A DNA stretch of 15,721 bases from Bacillota bacterium (GTDB lineage Bacteria > Bacillota_G > SHA-98 > UBA4971). This document shows, one piece after another, positions 12,872-15,721 of this stretch. The notes beneath the pieces are model-generated. The model searched no databases, was not told the DNA's origin, and saw only the letters and a program-made list of their open reading frames with translations. Both the position numbers and the translations under genes were made by a program. Each line of letters begins with the position of its first letter. The stretch's first letter is position 1. The stretch spans positions 1 to 15,721 of the forward strand of contig JAAZEW010000201.1 in assembly GCA_012512055.1 (NCBI GenBank), read 5' to 3'.

Positions 12872-13576
12872 ATGCTGGATCTCTTGATAGGTTCGGCTCT
12901 CTTACTTCGTGGGCTGTGGCACCTCATATCTTACGTTTCATCTGGAAATGTGTTCCCACCCCCTCTGTCTGAGGAGGAAGAGGCCAAGGTTCTGTTGGAG
13001 AGGGAACAAGGAAGCGAAGACGCCAGAAGAACTCTGATTGAACGGAACCTCAGGTTGGTTGCACACATAGTCAAGAAATTTGACGGAGCTCCGGAGGACC
13101 AAAATGATTTAATCTCCATAGGAACGATAGGGCTGATAAAGGCGGTGGATACGTATAATCAGCACCGCAAAACCAGGCTGGCTACATATGCCGCCCGGTG
13201 CATAGAAAATGAGATCCTCATGCACCTGAGAGCCACAAGAAAAAACAGAGCAGAGCTTCTTCTGCATGACCCTATCGGAGCAGACAAGGAAGGCAACGAA
13301 ATCACGCTCATCGATGTGCTGGGAAGTGAAGCTGACGAAGTCGCGCTTGCAGTCGAGGGAAAGCTGGAAGAGAAGAAGCTGGTGGAAAAGGTGGACACTC
13401 TGACCTGCCGTGAAAAAAAGGTCATTGAAATGCGATACGGACTCAAGGACGGCATACGCAGGACTCAACGAGAAATCTCCAGGTATCTGGGAATCTCCCG
13501 TTCGTATGTTTCAAGGATTGAGAAACGCGCGTTGATGAAACTTCAGAAGGAGATGGTGGCCAACGGATACCATTGA
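12872..13576 (+). CDS. sigK: RNA polymerase sporulation sigma factor SigK (pro-sigma-K)
   Basis: Late mother-cell sigma factor of 234 aa that directs spore coat and maturation genes. Region 2 is nearly identical to the family: RNLRLVAHIVKKF, DLISIGTIGLIKAVDTY, LATYAARCIENEILMHLRA (residues 58-121); LHDPIGADKEGNEITLIDVL follows; region 4 has a helix-turn-helix TQREISRYLGISRSYVSRIEKRAL (about 198-221). The first 20 residues are hydrophobic and end in Ser20-Tyr21, matching the pro-sequence and processing site of B. subtilis pro-sigma-K. I chose the ATG at 12872 over 12842 because GGGGGTGG lies nine bases upstream and the length then matches B. subtilis. The gene is continuous, with no skin-type insertion. 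It converges on the ABC permease gene, with 41 bp between the stops and no clear terminator. Confidence 0.95.
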   Translation: MLDLLIGSALLLRGLWHLISYVSSGNVFPPPLSEEEEAKVLLEREQGSEDARRTLIERNLRLVAHIVKKFDGAPEDQNDLISIGTIGLIKAVDTYNQHRKTRLATYAARCIENEILMHLRATRKNRAELLLHDPIGADKEGNEITLIDVLGSEADEVALAVEGKLEEKKLVEKVDTLTCREKKVIEMRYGLKDGIRRTQREISRYLGISRSYVSRIEKRALMKLQKEMVANGYH

Positions 13577-13617
13577 CCACAGCAGTTCGGGCTCTCCGTG
13601 TTTACGTATTGCGCAGC

Positions 13618-14481
13618 CTAACCCTTAATCGTCGAATGCAGACCCTCTGTGCTGACGAAGTACTTGGACATTGTAAAGAACAAGATGAACATGGGAAGGC
13701 TGGCCATAGCTGCAACAGCCATCATGATCCCTTCATCACTGTGTGTCTCCGCCATGAACTTCGTAATATATAGGGGGATGGTCTTCATCTCATCGCTCTG
13801 AACCACCAATAGTGGCCACAACAGGTTATCCCATTGTGAACGGAAAGTCAGAATTGCCAGGGTGGCAATGGCAGGGCCGCTGTTAGGCAGCACCATGTGG
13901 GTGAAGATTCTGGGTTCACTTGCGCCGTCGATGCGGGCCGCATCCAAGACTTCGTCGGGAAACGTGAGCAGAAACTGCCGCATCAGAAACACACCGAAAG
14001 CATTGGTAAGAAAAGGTACAATGAGTCCGGCATAGGAATCCTGCAATCCCATCTTCATGGTCACCATGTAAAGCGGGATCATTATGGTTTCAAAGGGGAT
14101 CATCATTGTTGCCATGATCAGCATGAAGACCGCATTACGTCCTTTGAATTTGAACTTGGCCAGCCCGTACCCGGCTAACGAAGACAGTAATACAGTGGTT
14201 ACGGTAACCGCAACAGCTACAATTAGGGAATTAAGGGTGTTGCGAAGAAATATGAAGGATCCATCAGGCCCTCTCAATCCGTTCCAGTAGTTCTGCCAGT
14301 GTATGTGATCACTAATCCAAGGGTATGGCAATTTCAGAATATCAATGGCAGGCATGATGGATGCACTGAACATAAAGAGAAGCGGCGTGACAACAAATGC
14401 GCATGCCACGATCAAGAATAGCCAAATCACGATGTTTGCTGATTTCCCCAGAAATGAAGCCTTTGTTTTGGTGACGTTCAT
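13618..14481 (-). CDS. Carbohydrate ABC transporter permease, MalG type
   Basis: Inner-membrane subunit of 287 aa of a CUT1-family sugar importer. It has a first membrane helix at about residues 17-38, a long external loop, then helices at about 85-107, 115-137, 150-170, 203-225 and 248-272. The EAA loop that contacts the ATPase is DEVLDAARIDGASEPRIFTH (about residues 176-195). The ribosome binding site is very strong: AGGGGGAG (14491-14498 on this strand) six bases before the ATG. It is the last gene of the operon; the substrate is not evident. Its stop is 41 bp from the end of the convergent sigK gene. No ATPase gene is in view; many Bacillota CUT1 importers share an MsmX-type ATPase encoded elsewhere. 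Confidence 0.93.
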   Translation of the reverse strand: MNVTKTKASFLGKSANIVIWLFLIVACAFVVTPLLFMFSASIMPAIDILKLPYPWISDHIHWQNYWNGLRGPDGSFIFLRNTLNSLIVAVAVTVTTVLLSSLAGYGLAKFKFKGRNAVFMLIMATMMIPFETIMIPLYMVTMKMGLQDSYAGLIVPFLTNAFGVFLMRQFLLTFPDEVLDAARIDGASEPRIFTHMVLPNSGPAIATLAILTFRSQWDNLLWPLLVVQSDEMKTIPLYITKFMAETHSDEGIMMAVAAMASLPMFILFFTMSKYFVSTEGLHSTIKG

Positions 14482-14499
14482 GAAAATCTCCCCCTGATC

Positions 14500-14511
14500 C
14501 TAAGGCCTTAG
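14500..14511. repeat. 12-bp perfect palindrome between the permease genes
   Basis: CTAAGGCCTTAG is a perfect palindrome in the 54-bp gap between the two permease genes, just upstream of the ribosome binding site of the MalG-type gene. With no loop it is unlikely to form a stable RNA hairpin of its own; it might be a dimeric protein site or chance. Confidence 0.35.
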
Positions 14512-14535
14512 CCTCCATGCCCGCTTACAACGGAG

Positions 14536-15447
14536 CTAGTTATAGGTAACGTCCTCAGTCCTGGCAATCTTCAACTGCATCCAAGTGAGGATCAGCATGA
14601 CTAGGAAAAGCAGGACGCTCATGGCACTTGCTCTTCCAATGTTATAATCCTTGATGGCTGTATTGTAGATACTAAGGGTAATGACATCAATAGGCCGGGT
14701 CGGCGCTCCGGATGTGGAGAAAAGATACTGTGTGCTAAAGGTTTTGAGGCACTGGAGCATAACCATCACAGATACCAGAAGTGTCGTCGGTTTCAACAGC
14801 GGAAACGTTATGTACCAGAAATCCTTCCATGAGTCTGCCCCGTCAATCAACGCTGCTTCGTGTAGGTAATCAGGGATACCTCCGATGCCCGCGACAAAGA
14901 CAACGGTGAAATAACCCACGTATTTCCAGAAGTATACGATGATGGTGGACAGCCGTAGCATATTGGACCTAGAGAGCCAGTGGTAGTTGACCCCGGGAGT
15001 CCGCAGGAGGGTATTCACAGTCTGGTTTGCCAATCCTCTGGGATCGAAAATAAGCAGCCAAATGAGAGCCGCAACAACTGATGAAAGCGCAGCAGGTGAG
15101 TATAGCGCCATTTGAAAGGACTTCTGAAATCTACGTCTTGACACAATGAAAACGGCTAACATGAGACTGAAAACAACTAATGGGATGAAAGTCCCGATGG
15201 TGAATATAGCTGTGTTAGATACAGATTGCCAGAATGTCTTTGAGTGAAATAAGTATGCATAATTGCCCCAGCCGACAAATTCAGGAGGTTTAAGCGACAG
15301 CAAATTCTTCTTGAAAAAGCTCATGTAAATCGCGTTAAAAATCGGATAGAAGCTAAAGACGAGAAAGAACAGCAATGACGGCGCAACGAATATCCATCCC
15401 CATCTGGCTTTCTTCTGCTCCATGCTAAATCTCTTGTTATGTTGCAT
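14536..15447 (-). CDS. Carbohydrate ABC transporter permease, MalF type
   Basis: Partner permease of 303 aa in the same CUT1-type importer. Membrane helices are at about residues 18-40, 78-102, 113-134, 165-188, 222-242 and 270-292. The EAA loop is HEAALIDGADSWKDFWYITFPLLKP (about residues 196-220), with the conserved Gly at 203. GAGGGG lies seven bases before the ATG; a second in-frame ATG eight codons in is possible. There is no MalF-type large periplasmic insert, which is usual for short CUT1 permeases of Bacillota. It lies between the binding-protein gene and the MalG-type gene and pairs with the latter in the membrane. Confidence 0.93.
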   Translation of the reverse strand: MQHNKRFSMEQKKARWGWIFVAPSLLFFLVFSFYPIFNAIYMSFFKKNLLSLKPPEFVGWGNYAYLFHSKTFWQSVSNTAIFTIGTFIPLVVFSLMLAVFIVSRRRFQKSFQMALYSPAALSSVVAALIWLLIFDPRGLANQTVNTLLRTPGVNYHWLSRSNMLRLSTIIVYFWKYVGYFTVVFVAGIGGIPDYLHEAALIDGADSWKDFWYITFPLLKPTTLLVSVMVMLQCLKTFSTQYLFSTSGAPTRPIDVITLSIYNTAIKDYNIGRASAMSVLLFLVMLILTWMQLKIARTEDVTYN

Positions 15448-15479
15448 CGAAGCACCCCTCTAACGAAATGATGAAAGGA

Positions 15480-15513
15480 GAAGTCCGGGCTCCGAAAAAG
15501 AACCCGGACCTTC
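15480..15513 (-). repeat. Hairpin between the binding-protein and MalF-type permease genes
   Basis: TCCGGG (15484-15489) and CCCGGA (15503-15508) form a GC-rich stem around a 13-nt loop. The flanking GAAG (15480-15483) pairs with CTTC (15510-15513), with C15509 bulged, so the stem is about 10 bp. It starts 15 bases after the binding-protein stop and is followed on the minus strand by TCCTTTC rather than a clear T-run. It may be a leaky terminator or an mRNA-stabilising stem that raises binding-protein level above the permeases, as known for malE-malF type operons. Confidence 0.6.
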
Positions 15514-15527
15514 ATCTACTTCAGCCT

Positions 15528-15721
15528 CTACAGTTCAGAGTCGAGAACTTCTTGTATGCGCTCGCGCAATGTCTCCAGTGCCTCTTTAGGCTGGACTCCT
15601 GATAGCATTACGCTCTCCACGGCTTCTTTGATGAACCGTTCGAATTGGTACCCGTTTTCGTGAAGGAAGACTATATGTGCTCTCTCCATATCTCCCATGA
15701 AAACATCCATGTAAGGAAGCG
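15528..15721 (-). CDS. ABC transporter solute-binding protein, C-terminal fragment (partial)
   Basis: The last 63 or so residues of a protein that runs off the right edge of the window; the stop is at 15528-15530. The visible segment ends in an amphipathic helix with QPKEALETLRERIQEVL, the usual C-terminal signature of family 1 sugar-binding proteins (eAl...a...in.il), preceded by FERFIKEAVESVMLSG. Being directly upstream of the MalF- and MalG-type permease genes, it is very probably the lipoprotein that captures the sugar. Signal peptide, lipobox and ligand site lie outside the window, so specificity cannot be judged. The ATG at 15708-15710 is internal to the gene, not its start: the frame continues upstream without a stop. 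Confidence 0.85.
   Translation of the reverse strand, partial: LPYMDVFMGDMERAHIVFLHENGYQFERFIKEAVESVMLSGVQPKEALETLRERIQEVLDSEL

Noticed and set aside
13577..13617. Bidirectional terminator between the convergent sigK and permease genes
   Set aside because: The 41-bp gap has no inverted repeat of useful length and no T- or A-runs.
15528..15710. A complete 60-aa gene ending at 15528
   Set aside because: The frame continues upstream through the window edge without a stop, and the sequence matches the C-terminus of a sugar-binding protein, so the ATG at 15710 is internal.
1..15721. CRISPR arrays, insertion sequences, tRNA or rRNA genes, prophage or defence modules
   Set aside because: No regularly spaced repeats, transposase or integrase genes, tRNA-like folds or phage genes were seen; almost all sequence is accounted for by core genes and one sugar importer.

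Overview
The window reads as a chromosomal segment of a spore-forming, probably anaerobic member of the Bacillota (Clostridia or Limnochordia type). The evidence is a linked run of Gram-positive housekeeping genes (Rrf2 regulator, nifS, nifU, mnmA, alaS, ireB, ruvX, DUF1292, mltG), a sporulation sigma factor K, strong GGAGG-type ribosome binding sites with GTG and TTG starts, and a ferredoxin-tailed aldo/keto reductase. A more precise placement cannot be made from the sequence alone.

Positions 1-3528, plus strand: an iron-sulfur and thiolation operon. A near-consensus promoter (TTGACA, 17 bp, TATATT) drives an IscR-like Rrf2 regulator, followed by the cysteine desulfurase NifS, the scaffold NifU and the tRNA 2-thiouridylase MnmA. 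NifS would supply sulfur both to the scaffold and to MnmA, and the regulator probably senses Fe-S status. Positions 3591-4903 hold a small YtxH-like membrane protein and an AI-2E/PerM family permease whose start codon is problematic.

Positions 4944-12756, plus strand: a second consensus promoter (TTGACA, 17 bp, TATGAT) precedes a leader of about 146 nt, then alaS, ireB, an aldo/keto reductase with two [4Fe-4S] motifs, ruvX, a DUF1292 protein with an extremely acidic tail, mltG and a class B penicillin-binding protein. These genes are closely spaced and probably largely co-transcribed. They combine translation, control of the PASTA-kinase cell-wall pathway (IreB), rRNA or Holliday-junction processing (RuvX) and peptidoglycan synthesis and cleavage. 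Position 12872 starts an uninterrupted pro-sigma-K gene that keeps a hydrophobic pro-sequence.

Positions 13618-15721, minus strand: the end of a carbohydrate ABC importer operon, convergent with sigK. In transcription order it holds the C-terminus of a solute-binding protein (cut by the window edge), a MalF-type permease and a MalG-type permease. No ATPase is present in the window.

Most of the window is ordinary core genome, and I found no convincing new multi-gene system. The points most worth a second look are the missing canonical start of the AI-2E permease, a second copy of the catalytic hexapeptide SSGSAC in the NifS tail, a Lys-to-Arg change in the aldo/keto reductase tetrad, the acidic DUF1292 tail, and the hairpins in the iscR leader and between the binding-protein and permease genes.
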